From positions 248,001-312,000 of the forward strand of contig NZ_QORW01000005.1 of the NCBI RefSeq assembly GCF_003574735.1: a DNA stretch of 64,000 nucleotides, written 5' to 3'. This stretch comes from Dongia deserti (lineage in GTDB: Bacteria > Pseudomonadota > Alphaproteobacteria > Dongiales > Dongiaceae). Of this stretch, positions 8,418 to 17,134 are shown one piece after another. The first letter of the stretch is position 1. Every line of letters begins with the position of its first letter. The notes beneath the pieces are model-generated. The model searched no databases, was not told where the DNA came from, and was given only the letters and a program-made list of their open reading frames with translations. Both the position numbers and the translations under genes were made by a program.

Positions 8418-8515
8418 CTTGGACGACGGATCAAGGCGATTGCGACATGGCACCGTGATGGCGTGCGTGCTATGCCACCTCAATGATAACAGCTCCAGCA
8501 AGAGGGAGATTGCGC

Positions 8516-8875
8516 ATGGCAGCCGTGCAAGTGGTGCGTTTCGGCGCCAACCCGCCGCCGGTCGAGACGGGCAAGCCCGGCAACATCCTATCCGGCGACC
8601 CGATGACGAGCCTGCAGAATTACTTTAGCGACGACACGGGTCAGTTCTTTTCCGGCATCTGGGAGAGCTCGCCTGGCAAGTGGCGGGTGTCCTATGCCGA
8701 GAACGAGTTCTGCGGGATCCTGTCTGGCCGCGTGATCCTGACCAATGCGGACGGCGAGGCACAGGAGTTCAAGGCCGGCGATGCCTTCGTCATTCCAGCT
8801 GGGTTCGAAGGCACGTGGGAGACGATCGAGCCGGTCCGCAAGTGGTACGCGATCTTCGAAGCCAGGAAGGCGTAG
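8516..8875 (+). CDS. cupin-domain protein (cupin_3/DUF861 type)
   Basis: 119 residues forming a single small beta-barrel: WESSPGKWRVSY, then ENEFCGILSGRVILTNADGE and FKAGDAFVIPAGFEGTWET, the usual two cupin motifs of the (S)-ureidoglycine aminohydrolase-like/DUF861 group. Members of this group are small stand-alone cupins, often of unknown function. AGAGGGAG seven bases upstream fixes the ATG at 8516. It is divergent from the MFS exporter, and its stop is one base from that of the convergent amidotransferase gene. Confidence 0.8.
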   Translation: MAAVQVVRFGANPPPVETGKPGNILSGDPMTSLQNYFSDDTGQFFSGIWESSPGKWRVSYAENEFCGILSGRVILTNADGEAQEFKAGDAFVIPAGFEGTWETIEPVRKWYAIFEARKA

Positions 8876-8876
8876 C

Positions 8877-9608
8877 TCACTGTGCGAGCGCCATCGCGCT
8901 CGCGGATTTCATGAAGTCCTGGTAGAGCCGCCGCGCGCAGTCCTTGAAGCTCGGCATGAGCGGCTTGGCTTCGTCCGCCATGCGTTGCAGCGCGCCGGCG
9001 CCCTGCGTGCGCTCGAGCGCAGCCGCATATTCCGGCACGCAACCCCAGGCCGAGATCGTGCTGTCCTCCAGCTCGACGTGATACTGGGCGCTCCACGCGC
9101 GATCGCCAACTCGCATGGCCTGCACGCGGCAGGCGGGCGAGGAGGCGAGCACCACCGCGTCCTCCGGCGGTTGTGCCACCCGCACGCCATGCCATTGCAG
9201 CGCCTTTGCGGTTGCGGGCTGCCGGCCGAACACCGGGTCGCGCTTGCCGTCTTCGGTCAGCGAGACCTCCATGATTCCGACCTCGGGAGGGCGCTGCGGC
9301 CCGCAGGTGCCGCCAACCGAGTCGGCAAGCAGCTGATGACCGAGGCAGATGCCGAGGAACGGCCGGCGCAGCTCCCGCACCCATTGGCGGATCGCGCGCT
9401 TCTCCGGGATCAGCCAGGGATGGTCCTCGACATCCCACACATCCATCGGGCCGCCCATGACCCACAAGGCTTCATACGCGCGCAGGTCCGGAATCGGCTG
9501 GCCCTCATCCAGTTCGATGGCGTCCCATCGAACGCCGTCTTCCTTCAGGAATTCACGGAAGACCCCCGGATGCTCGATCGCGATGTGCTGGAAGACCAGG
9601 AGGCGCAT
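8877..9608 (-). CDS. class I glutamine amidotransferase-like protein
   Basis: 243 residues with the GATase1 triad: nucleophile C88 in FLGICLGHQLL, the QWHGV strand, and a His-Glu pair in the YHVELE segment. It resembles the stand-alone GuaA-like amidotransferases (YfeJ/COG0518) that lack a synthase domain. It probably hydrolyses glutamine or a gamma-glutamyl compound. The region before its ATG consists entirely of a palindromic heptad repeat, with no Shine-Dalgarno visible. Confidence 0.8.
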   Translation of the reverse strand: MRLLVFQHIAIEHPGVFREFLKEDGVRWDAIELDEGQPIPDLRAYEALWVMGGPMDVWDVEDHPWLIPEKRAIRQWVRELRRPFLGICLGHQLLADSVGGTCGPQRPPEVGIMEVSLTEDGKRDPVFGRQPATAKALQWHGVRVAQPPEDAVVLASSPACRVQAMRVGDRAWSAQYHVELEDSTISAWGCVPEYAAALERTQGAGALQRMADEAKPLMPSFKDCARRLYQDFMKSASAMALAQ

Positions 9609-9612
9609 GGCT

Positions 9613-9709
9613 GTCAGGGATCAGATGTCAAAAATCAGAGGTCAGATATTGGCTTGGAGGCGAGAAACTGACAACTCTGATTACTGATCCCTGATACCTG
9701 ACTACTGAC
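9613..9709. repeat. palindromic heptad-repeat element, copy A
   Basis: The left arm is a run of degenerate (GT/A)TCAGGG-like units (9613-9645). The right arm holds the complementary CTGATCCCTGATACC-type units (9668-9709). The core is TTGGAGGCGAGAAAC (9654-9668). The arms can pair into one long imperfect hairpin. It fills the whole gap between the amidotransferase start and the DUF983 stop, and that TAG stop lies within the right arm. Copies B and C lie near 11.2 and 50.1 kb. Confidence 0.8.
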
Positions 9710-10070
9710 TCGCCTTGGTCCGGAAGATCACCGCCATCACGCCGCCCTTGATGAAGGGCAGCAGCGCGAGACTGAGCACCAGCGTGAGGCTGCACCAGAT
9801 CAGCGCATGCACCCAGTCCGGGAAGGGCATGTAAGGCCACAGCAGCAGATAGAGGCTGACCACCAGATGGCCGACAATGAACAGGGTGAAATAGGGCGGG
9901 GCATCGTCCGAGCGCAGCGGCTCGAACGCCATCTTGCAAACCGCGCAGGCCTCTCGGACGGAGAGATAGCCTGCGAACATGCGCCCTTCGCCGCAGCGCG
10001 GGCACAGCCGGCGAAACCCCCGCCATACGGTCTCAAGTGCGCTCATGCTCTGACGGGAGGATGCCATCAC
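9702..10070 (-). CDS. DUF983 family membrane protein
   Basis: 122 residues. It opens with a zinc-binding-like CPRCGEG and a second ACAVCKM pair, followed by two transmembrane helices (TLFIVGHLVVSLYLLLW and ALIWCSLTLVLSLALLPF). This Cys-pair plus double-helix layout is DUF983 (PF06170), common in alphaproteobacteria and of undefined function, sometimes near cytochrome oxidase genes. Initiation is at GTG 10070 or the adjacent ATG 10067, with AAGGG a few bases ahead. The last residues are encoded by the flanking repeat. Confidence 0.85.
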   Translation of the reverse strand: MMASSRQSMSALETVWRGFRRLCPRCGEGRMFAGYLSVREACAVCKMAFEPLRSDDAPPYFTLFIVGHLVVSLYLLLWPYMPFPDWVHALIWCSLTLVLSLALLPFIKGGVMAVIFRTKASQ

Positions 10071-10157
10071 GGTGCCCTTGGAATGCCTCTAATGGCGACG
10101 GGACACAAATGGCGTCGCCGCCGGTCCGGGGCAATGTGCCATGCTGCCGCATGCCGG

Positions 10158-11207
10158 CTACAGCCGCTCCAACTGGTCCTGAAACTTGAGACGCGCCTTG
10201 TCGTAATTGTCCGCCCACCAGTTGCTGTCGCTGAAGGCCTGCAGCGCCAGGTTCTGCGGCTGCGTCGGGTCGATCGGGCGGAGGCTTTCCGGCATGGCGG
10301 CGGTGGCCGCCGGATTGGACGGGCCAAGGCCGCGCAGGCGCGTCAATTCCAGCTGACGCTTGGGCTGCTGCATCGCCGCCAGCAGATCGAAGGCGGCATT
10401 GCCGCCGGGATTCTTCTTCGGCACGACCCACATGCCGGGGCACAACAGACCGCCTTCGAACGTCCAGGCGATCGCGCCCTTGCTCTCCGCGCCCAGCTGC
10501 GCCGCGCGGCTATGCCACATGCACGCCATGGTGATGGTGCCGTCGAGCAGCATCTGCCGGACATGATCGCCGCTTTCCCAGACGACCAGGTCGTCGCCGA
10601 GGGTTGCCAGCTTCGCCACCGCGGCTTCAATGTCGATCGGATAGAGCTTGTCGCGCGCCGCGCCCGACGCCATGGCCGCCGCTTCGAATCCGCCGATCAT
10701 CCAGCGCCAGACCGCGCGCCGGCCCGGAAAGGTCCGACGGTCGAAGAAATCCTTCCAGGTCAGCGGCGGCCGTTTCGGGAAGGCGGCCGTGTTGTAGGCC
10801 AGCACGAAGGAGTAGGTGTAGCCGGCGATGGCATGTTCCAGCGCGAACGGCGCCATCACCGCCTCGCGCTGGACCTTCTTGTAGTCGATGATGCTGAGCA
10901 CGCCGGCATTGGCGAGGCGCACGGCGACATAACCGTCGACATCGCACAGATCCCAATCGACCTGGCCCTGGTCGACCATGGCCTTGATCTTGCCCTCGGA
11001 TGGACCCGCGCCGTCGAACAGAACCCTGATACCGGTCTCGCTCGTGAAGGGTCTCGCGAAAGCCGCCGTCAAATCCTTGATCTCACCCGCGCCCCAGGTC
11101 GCGATGGTCAGCTCCTTCGTCGCCGCCTGCGCCTCGCGCGGGTAGGCATGGAGAAGGGCGGCGGAGCCTGCGGCGCCTAGGAAGGAGCGGCGAGATAGTT
11201 CAGTCAT
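10158..11207 (-). CDS. PotD-like periplasmic substrate-binding protein
   Basis: 349 residues starting with a twin-arginine signal (SRRSFLGAAGSAALL ... REAQA). The mature part resembles family 1 solute-binding proteins for polyamines or iron-type ligands (ELTIATWGAGEIKDL, FDGAGPSEGKIKAMVDQGQ, WDLCDVDGY, YTYSFVLAYN). It is an orphan: no permease or ATPase gene is adjacent. It may serve a transporter elsewhere. The initiating ATG immediately follows repeat copy B, so no ribosome site is evident; starting a few codons further in would damage the signal peptide. Confidence 0.8.
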   Translation of the reverse strand: MTELSRRSFLGAAGSAALLHAYPREAQAATKELTIATWGAGEIKDLTAAFARPFTSETGIRVLFDGAGPSEGKIKAMVDQGQVDWDLCDVDGYVAVRLANAGVLSIIDYKKVQREAVMAPFALEHAIAGYTYSFVLAYNTAAFPKRPPLTWKDFFDRRTFPGRRAVWRWMIGGFEAAAMASGAARDKLYPIDIEAAVAKLATLGDDLVVWESGDHVRQMLLDGTITMACMWHSRAAQLGAESKGAIAWTFEGGLLCPGMWVVPKKNPGGNAAFDLLAAMQQPKRQLELTRLRGLGPSNPAATAAMPESLRPIDPTQPQNLALQAFSDSNWWADNYDKARLKFQDQLERL

Positions 11208-11316
11208 CAGTAATCAGGTATCAGGTATCAGGCATCAGAAAAAGGACGTTTCTACGCCTCCAATTCTGATCCCTGATTCCTGATCCCTGATCCCTGATCC
11301 CTGACCTCTGAATCAG
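11205..11316. repeat. palindromic heptad-repeat element, copy B
   Basis: The left arm reads as repeated ATCAGGT/ATCAGTA units (11205-11238). The right arm has four CTGATCC/CTGATTC units plus CTGACCTCTG (11264-11311). The core GTTTCTACGCCTCCAA (11248-11263) is nearly the reverse complement of the core of copy A. It exactly bridges the mmsA stop codon and the start codon of the binding-protein gene, and both codons are embedded in repeat units. Confidence 0.8.
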
Positions 11317-12809
11317 CGCATGGTTGGCATCACGAACTCGGCGCCGGCGCGGATGCCGGTCGGCCAGCGCGATGTCACGGTCTTCAGCTTGGTATAGAAG
11401 CGCACGCCCTCCGGGCCGTGCATATGATGGTCTCCGAACAGCGAGCGCTTCCAGCCGCCGAAGCTGTTGAAAGCCATCGGCACCGGGATCGGCACGTTGA
11501 TGCCGACCATGCCGACCTTGATCTTGGAGGCGAACTCGCGCGCCGCGTCACCGTCGCGGGTGAAGATCGCGGTGCCGTTGCCGTATTCATGCTCGTTCAC
11601 CAGCTTGACCGCGCTGTTGTAGTCCGGCACGCGCACGACGGAGAGAACGGGGCCGAAGATCTCCTCCTTGTAGATGCGCATATGCGGCTCGACATGGTCG
11701 AACAGGCACCCGCCGAGGAAGTAGCCGTTCTCATAGCCCTGCAGCCTCAGGCTGCGGCCGTCGACGACCAGCTTGGCACCTTCCTGCACGCCAAGATCGA
11801 CATAGCCCTTCACCTTCTCGTAGTGCTGCTTGGTGACCAGCGGGCCCATCTCGGCCTCGGGATCGGTGCCCGGCGCGACCTTGAGGCCGCGCACGCGCGG
11901 CGCCAGCTTGTCGATCAGCGTGTCGCCGACCTTGTCGCCGATCGCGACGGCCACGGAGATCGCCATGCAGCGCTCGCCGGCCGAGCCGTAGCCCGCCCCC
12001 ATCAGCGCATCGGTCGCCTGGTCCATGTCGGCGTCGGGCATCACGATCATATGGTTTTTGGCGCCGCCTAGCGCCTGCACGCGCTTATTGTGCGCGGTAC
12101 CCGTGTGGTAGATGTATTCCGCGATCGGCGTCGAGCCGACGAAGCTCACCGCCTGGATGTCCGGGTTGGTGAGGATAGCGTCCACCGCTTCCTTGTCGCC
12201 GTGCACGACATTGAGCACGCCGTCCGGCAGGCCGGCCTTCTTCATGAGCTCGGCCATGAAATTGGCAGCGCTGGGATCGCGCTCCGAGACCTTCAGAATG
12301 AAGGTGTTGCCGCAGGCCAGCGCGAGGGGGAACATCCACATCGGCACCATGGCGGGGAAGTTGAACGGCGTGATGCCAGCAACGACGCCCAGCGCCTGGC
12401 GCATCGAGTAGGAATCGACGTTGGTGCCGACATTCTCGCAGTAGTCAGCCTTCAGCATATGCGGGATGCCGGTCGCGAATTCCACCACCTCCAGGCCGCG
12501 CGTAATGGAGCCCTTGGCGTCGGAGAGGACCTTGCCGTGCTCGGAGGTCACGATGTGCGCCAGCTGATCCATGTTCTCTTCGACCAGCTGCTTGAAGCGG
12601 AACATGACGCGGGCGCGGATGAGGGGCGGGGTGGAGGACCATTTCGGGAAGGCCTCGGCCGCGACCTTCACGGCGGCGTCGACCTCCGCCTTGCTGGCCA
12701 GCGCCACTTTGGCCTGTACTTCGCCGGTCGCGGGATTGAACACATCGCCAAAGCGGCCGCTCTTGCCGGCGACTTCTTGGCCGCCGACGAAGTGATTGAT
12801 CGTACGCAT
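11313..12809 (-). CDS. mmsA: methylmalonate-semialdehyde dehydrogenase (CoA-acylating)
   Basis: 498 residues, full length for the family. Aldehyde dehydrogenase landmarks are [20 protein letters not shown], the NAD-binding [14 protein letters not shown], the ALGGAKNH segment that replaces the usual ELGGK, and the catalytic Cys in [11 protein letters not shown]. These are diagnostic of MmsA/IolA, which converts methylmalonate semialdehyde to propionyl-CoA in valine or inositol breakdown. ATG 12809 is preferred to GTG three codons upstream because GGTGAGG lies directly before it. No other valine-degradation genes are adjacent. Confidence 0.92.
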   Translation of the reverse strand: MRTINHFVGGQEVAGKSGRFGDVFNPATGEVQAKVALASKAEVDAAVKVAAEAFPKWSSTPPLIRARVMFRFKQLVEENMDQLAHIVTSEHGKVLSDAKGSITRGLEVVEFATGIPHMLKADYCENVGTNVDSYSMRQALGVVAGITPFNFPAMVPMWMFPLALACGNTFILKVSERDPSAANFMAELMKKAGLPDGVLNVVHGDKEAVDAILTNPDIQAVSFVGSTPIAEYIYHTGTAHNKRVQALGGAKNHMIVMPDADMDQATDALMGAGYGSAGERCMAISVAVAIGDKVGDTLIDKLAPRVRGLKVAPGTDPEAEMGPLVTKQHYEKVKGYVDLGVQEGAKLVVDGRSLRLQGYENGYFLGGCLFDHVEPHMRIYKEEIFGPVLSVVRVPDYNSAVKLVNEHEYGNGTAIFTRDGDAAREFASKIKVGMVGINVPIPVPMAFNSFGGWKRSLFGDHHMHGPEGVRFYTKLKTVTSRWPTGIRAGAEFVMPTMR

Positions 12810-12928
12810 CTGCCTCACCTTTCACGCTCGGAATTGGACCTTCGCCGCCAGCACTCTTCGGGGCACTGATCGGGCGCCGTTTTTGCCATCATATGGCGCT
12901 GGTGGCGACAGGCTGCGAAGGAATTTCG

Positions 12929-12977
12929 TGATCATAATTACTCGCGATTGTTGGTCAAGATATTAATCGTATGATCA
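12929..12977. promoter_or_regulatory. paired inverted sites in the mmsA/phosphodiesterase divergent region
   Basis: TGATCATA (12929-12936) and TATGATCA (12970-12977) form an exact inverted pair across an AT-rich 33-base spacer, in the 240-base divergent region. This could be a dimeric regulator site or overlapping promoters. No assignment is possible from sequence alone. Confidence 0.3.
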
Positions 12978-13061
12978 GTTTACTTAACACCGCGGCGTCA
13001 GGTTAATCAAATCGCCATCAAGAAACCCGACTATTTCCCGCATCATCGTGGGGCGAGCTTG

Positions 13062-13925
13062 ATGAAGTTCATACACTTGACTGACCCTCACTTGGTCCCG
13101 GCCGGGGAGCGGCTCTATGGTCTGGATCCGGAGGCACGGCTGCGCGCCGCTGTCGCCGACATAAATAAGAACCAGCCGGACGCCGCATTCGTCCTCGCCA
13201 CCGGCGATCTTACGCATCGCGGCAAACCTGCTGCCTACAACGTCCTGAGGCGGGCGCTGGAGGATCTGACGGTCCCCTGGCATCTCATGCTCGGCAACCA
13301 CGATGACCGCCAGGCGTTCCGGGATGCCTTCCCCGAGGTCCCAACCGACGAACATGGCTTCATCCAATCCGTCGTGGAAACACCGGCCGGGCCGCTGGTG
13401 CTGCTCGACACGAATCAACCCGGCACGGCGGCTGGCTGGTTCTGCGACCGGCGCATCGCTTGGCTTGACCGCACGCTGGCGGCCCTGAAGGGCGAGCGGG
13501 CGATGCTTGCCATGCATCACCCGCCATTCGATGTTGCACTTCCGGCACTGGATGCGATCGGGCTCGTGCAAAAGGCGGAACTCGGCGCCGTCCTTGCCAA
13601 GCATCCCGTTCGCCACATCTTTTTCGGCCACGTTCATCGACCCATTCATGGCGCTTGGCGCGACATACCGTTCTCGACTCTGCGGGCACTCAACCATCAG
13701 GTTGCGCTGCAGTTCACGCTGGAGGGGGGAGAGGGCGGCCGCAGGCGTGTTCCGGGCAGCCACGAGCCGCCAGCCTATTCGATCGTACTGGCCGATCGCG
13801 AATCGATCGTCATTCATGTCCACGACTTTCTCGATGCGAGTCCGCGCTTCTATCTGTCGGAGGAGGAAGCCCAGCGGGCACGGTCGGTCGAAGAGTTGGA
13901 AGCACGGACTGTGGTCAGCGAGTAG
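13062..13925 (+). CDS. CpdA-like metallophosphoesterase
   Basis: 287 residues of the calcineurin-like phosphoesterase fold with all metal motifs: HLTDPHL, TGDLTHRG, GNHDDR, MHHPPFD and GHVHRP. The order and spacing fit class III cyclic-nucleotide phosphodiesterases (CpdA/IcpA group), which hydrolyse cAMP or other phosphodiesters. Start at ATG 13062, with GGGGCGAG upstream; a TTG directly before it is less likely. It converges with the PLP decarboxylase with only 3 bases between stop codons. The cAMP specificity is inferred. Confidence 0.82.
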   Translation: MKFIHLTDPHLVPAGERLYGLDPEARLRAAVADINKNQPDAAFVLATGDLTHRGKPAAYNVLRRALEDLTVPWHLMLGNHDDRQAFRDAFPEVPTDEHGFIQSVVETPAGPLVLLDTNQPGTAAGWFCDRRIAWLDRTLAALKGERAMLAMHHPPFDVALPALDAIGLVQKAELGAVLAKHPVRHIFFGHVHRPIHGAWRDIPFSTLRALNHQVALQFTLEGGEGGRRRVPGSHEPPAYSIVLADRESIVIHVHDFLDASPRFYLSEEEAQRARSVEELEARTVVSE

Positions 13926-13928
13926 CTG

Positions 13929-15392
13929 CTAACGCCTGCCGAGTTCGAATCCCAGCCGGCGAACCAGCGCAATCAGGTGCTCTACGTCGCTCTCGTCGTT
14001 CTCATAGTGCAGGAAGCAGGCGCGCAGCGCGATGCGCCCGTGCACGCGCGTCGTCGGAATGTGCGCTTTGCCGCTGGCACTGATGGCCTCCGAGATCCGT
14101 CCGTTGAGATCGTCCAACGCTGGGTCATCCATGGCATGCGCCGTCGGTCGATACCGGAAGTTCACGACCGACAGCGAAGCCGGCGCGAGCAGCTCAAGAT
14201 CGGCTGTCTCGCGCACGCGCTGCTCCAGCAGCTTGGCGAGCGCATTGCACCGCGTCACCAATTCGGCAACGCCGTTCCGCCCCAGGCGCGCGATCGCGGC
14301 CCACACCTTGAGCGCGCGATTGCCGTAGGTCAGCTGGAACATATGCTCGTACGGCCATGGCGCCTCGCTATGCCCCGCCTCGAGGTAGTCCGGGGTCAGG
14401 GAATAGGCGGCGCGGTGCGCCTCCGGGTGGCGCGTCAGCAGCGCGCCGCAATCGACCGGCACCTGCAGCCACTTGTGCGGATTGAGCGTGACCGAATCGA
14501 CGCGCGAGAAGGCACGGAACCGGTCGCGATAGGAGGGATCGAGCGCTGCCCAGGCGCCGAACGCGCCATCCACGTGCAGCCAGATATCGAATGCCGCGGC
14601 GATGTCCGCGATCTCGTCCAGTGGATCGATTGCGCCGGTATTGGTCGCCCCGCCGCACGCCACGATGGCGAAGGGCAGGTGGCCTGCCTGTAAGTCGGCT
14701 TCGATCGCCGTCCGCAACGCCGGTGGCTTCATGCGGAAATCCGGCTCGGTTTCGATTGCGCGCAGATGGTCGGTCCCGATGCCAAGCTGCTCGGCGCACT
14801 TCTGGATCGAGGAATGGCTCTCTGCGCTGGCATAAAGGATGAGGCGCTTGCGCCCGCCTTGCAGTCCTTCGGTGCGCAGGTTCCAGCCATCGCGCGCGGC
14901 GGCGCGATGCCGTGCCGTGGTCAGCGCATTCAGCGTCGCTGACGACCCGCCGCTCAGGAGCAGGCACAGGCTGCCCTCGGTCGGAAACCCGACCAGCTCC
15001 ATGATCCAGCGCCCTAGGCTTTTCATCAGGAAAATGGCGGAGTGGTCGAAGCCGTCCAACCCGCAATCCATGGTGCTGGCGATGGCGTCCGCCAATAGCG
15101 AGATCGGCGCGGGCGGCGAATTCACCCAGCCGTAGGAACGCTTGTGCCCGGTGGCGATCGGCCAGGGCATGATCTCGCGCCGCAGGAAGTCCAGAATCTC
15201 CTCGGGCGACTGTCCATACTCGGGCAGGGGCAGCGAGATCAGCCTTTGCCGCACCTCTTCCGGGACGATCCGGTCGACCGGCTCGTTCGGCAAGGCGCGC
15301 AGGTAGGAGGCCAGCATCTTGATCGTCTCAGTCCCGAGCGCGTCGAACCGCTCCCGATCCAGCACAAATGGATGCCTGGAATCCCCCACCAT
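13929..15392 (-). CDS. group II PLP-dependent decarboxylase
   Basis: 487 residues of the aromatic-L-amino-acid/tyrosine/glutamate decarboxylase family. Visible motifs are GWVNSPPAPISLLADAI in the substrate pocket, LLLSGGSSATLNAL for the phosphate, IVACGGATNTGAIDPL, the WLHVDGAFG aspartate, and the PLP lysine in LNPHKWLQ. Substrate cannot be fixed; aromatic amino acids are most likely from overall length and the NPHKW context. Monocistronic, divergent from a small secreted protein. Confidence 0.85.
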   Translation of the reverse strand: MVGDSRHPFVLDRERFDALGTETIKMLASYLRALPNEPVDRIVPEEVRQRLISLPLPEYGQSPEEILDFLRREIMPWPIATGHKRSYGWVNSPPAPISLLADAIASTMDCGLDGFDHSAIFLMKSLGRWIMELVGFPTEGSLCLLLSGGSSATLNALTTARHRAAARDGWNLRTEGLQGGRKRLILYASAESHSSIQKCAEQLGIGTDHLRAIETEPDFRMKPPALRTAIEADLQAGHLPFAIVACGGATNTGAIDPLDEIADIAAAFDIWLHVDGAFGAWAALDPSYRDRFRAFSRVDSVTLNPHKWLQVPVDCGALLTRHPEAHRAAYSLTPDYLEAGHSEAPWPYEHMFQLTYGNRALKVWAAIARLGRNGVAELVTRCNALAKLLEQRVRETADLELLAPASLSVVNFRYRPTAHAMDDPALDDLNGRISEAISASGKAHIPTTRVHGRIALRACFLHYENDESDVEHLIALVRRLGFELGRR

Positions 15393-15520
15393 AGCCCGAA
15401 CTCCCCTGCAAGTGGTGCGCCATTAGAGCAAGAATCGCGATCCGCGACCATGCGGCACTGGTATTGGCGCGCGGATCGCGTCAGGATAGGCGCAGTTCGG
15501 GTTTTGAGAGGGAGGTCGCG

Positions 15521-15796
15521 ATGCGCACGCGTCTCTTGTCGTTCTTTGCCTTGTGCCTGTTGGCCATGCCGCTTACGAGCGCCGGCGCGGATTCGTTCCA
15601 GAATAACACTGCCGAAGCCGAGCGCCTCGCCAACGAAGCGCTCGCCAAAATGATGAAGGCGCTCGATCTGTTGATCATGACCGTGCCGCGCTACGCTGCG
15701 CCCGAGGTCCTGCCCAACGGCGACATCATCATCCGCCGCCTCGATCCGCAGGACGAGGAGCCGATCGAGACCAAAGGCGACGGGATCGAGACTTGA
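15521..15796 (+). CDS. small secreted hypothetical protein
   Basis: 91 residues: a signal peptide (MRTRLLSFFALCLLAMPLTS, cleavage near AGA/DSF), an amphipathic helix rich in Ala and Glu (AEAERLANEALAKMMKALD), and an acidic tail containing EVLPNGDIIIRRLDP. The start is fixed by GAGAGGGAGG just upstream. It resembles short conserved periplasmic proteins of Rhodospirillales without known role. No enzymatic motif is visible. Confidence 0.75.
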   Translation: MRTRLLSFFALCLLAMPLTSAGADSFQNNTAEAERLANEALAKMMKALDLLIMTVPRYAAPEVLPNGDIIIRRLDPQDEEPIETKGDGIET

Positions 15797-15813
15797 TATT
15801 GTCCACCAACTTG

Positions 15814-15915
15814 CGTCGTGGTCATGCTCGGCACGACCATCCACGAGCCTATGTGCGTCCGCTCGGTCTCGCCGATGGAAACTCGTGGATGGTAAGACCA
15901 AGTCCGACCATGACG
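15814..15915. repeat. long imperfect inverted repeat between the secreted protein and the amidase
   Basis: Arms 15814-15847 and 15882-15915 match at 25 of 34 positions, including a perfect 12-bp inner stem ACCATCCACGAG/CTCGTGGATGGT around a 34-base loop. There is no T-run. It could be a transcript-stabilising or attenuating hairpin or a MITE-like relic. It lies about 20 bases ahead of the amidase start. Confidence 0.55.
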
Positions 15916-15934
15916 AAATAGAACGTATCTTCAT

Positions 15935-17134
15935 ATGGCCCTTTCTTCCGCCGCGCTTGCCACCGGTGCGTTTTGCCCGCACGGCGATTTCGAGATTGCC
16001 GGCGCCGCTTCCGGTCCGCTGAAGGGCCTGACCTTCGCCACCAAGGACATCTTCGATATTGCCGGCCGCGTCACCGGCTGCGGCAATCCCGATTGGCTCG
16101 CGAGCCATGGCCCGGCGAGCGCAACCGCGCCGGCGGCGCAGAAGCTGCTCGATGCTGGCGCGAGCATGATCGGCAAGACCATCACCGACGAGCTTGCCTT
16201 CAGCCTCAATGGCCAGAACTTCCACTATGGCACGCCGCGCAACGCGCTGACGCCGGAGCGCATTCCGGGCGGCTCCTCGTGCGGATCCGTCTCCGCCGTC
16301 GCGCATGGCACTGTCGATCTGGCGCTGGGCAGCGATACCGGCGGTTCGGTGCGCATCCCGGCCTGCCTCAATGGCATGTTCGGCATTCGCTCGACCCACG
16401 GCGCGGTCGATATTTCCGGCGTTATGCCTTTGGCGCCGAGCTTCGATACTGTCGGCTGGTTCGCGCGTGACGCGCACACGCTGTACCGTGCGGGCGAGGT
16501 GCTGCTGCCGGCCGACCGAAGCGGCATCGCGCTCAGCCGCTTCTATGTCATACGGGATGCCTTCGCGCTCGCGGAACCGAGCGTCGCGAACGCCGTGCGG
16601 CAGGCGCTGTCGCGGGCAGCGGGGACACTGTCGATTGCAGCCGAACTGGACTTGGCGAGCGAGCTGGGCGGCCTCGGCGAATGGCTGAAGCGCTTCCGCC
16701 GCCTGCAACCGCGCGAGATCTGGGCCATCCACGGTGCCTGGATCGAATCCACGAAGCCGAAATTCGGGCCCGAAATCGCCGAACGTTTCGCGCTCGCCAA
16801 GTCAGTCGCGGAAGCGCCCGAGGGCGACGATCAGGAATTCCGCACGAAAGTCTCGGCGCACCTCGATCGCGTTCTCGGCCCTGATGGTGTGCTGCTGATT
16901 CCAACGGCCGGCACCATTGCGCCGCGCCTTGATGCCAGCAAGGAAGAGCTGGCCGACTTCCGCGACCGTACTTTAAGCCTGACCTCGATCGCCGGGCTGG
17001 GCGGTCTGCCGCAGGTGCAGATCCCCGCCGGCCTGGTCGGCGGCGCGGCAGTCGGCCTGTCGCTCATCGGTCCGCGTGGCAGCGATCGCGCGTTGCTGCG
17101 GCTGACGGAACAGGTAGCGAGAGCCCTCGCCTAA
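15935..17134 (+). CDS. amidase-signature family amidase
   Basis: 399 residues with the complete Ser-cisSer-Lys triad of the amidase signature family: K37 in FATKDIFDIAG, S114 in PGGSSCGSVS and nucleophile S138 in GSDTGGSVRIPA. It is shorter than GatA (about 480 residues) and lacks its C-terminal part, so it is a catabolic or detoxifying amidase rather than the tRNA amidotransferase. Ribosome site before the ATG is weak. Its TAA overlaps the stop codon of the convergent GST gene (CTAA). Confidence 0.85.
   Translation: MALSSAALATGAFCPHGDFEIAGAASGPLKGLTFATKDIFDIAGRVTGCGNPDWLASHGPASATAPAAQKLLDAGASMIGKTITDELAFSLNGQNFHYGTPRNALTPERIPGGSSCGSVSAVAHGTVDLALGSDTGGSVRIPACLNGMFGIRSTHGAVDISGVMPLAPSFDTVGWFARDAHTLYRAGEVLLPADRSGIALSRFYVIRDAFALAEPSVANAVRQALSRAAGTLSIAAELDLASELGGLGEWLKRFRRLQPREIWAIHGAWIESTKPKFGPEIAERFALAKSVAEAPEGDDQEFRTKVSAHLDRVLGPDGVLLIPTAGTIAPRLDASKEELADFRDRTLSLTSIAGLGGLPQVQIPAGLVGGAAVGLSLIGPRGSDRALLRLTEQVARALA

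Noticed and set aside
9807-11180. 457-codon plus-strand frame across the DUF983 and binding-protein genes
   Set aside because: Antisense shadow; it crosses two real genes and has no domain signature.
11205-11316. Heptad repeats as a CRISPR array
   Set aside because: Units are 7 bases with no spacers, arms are inverted, and no cas gene is present.
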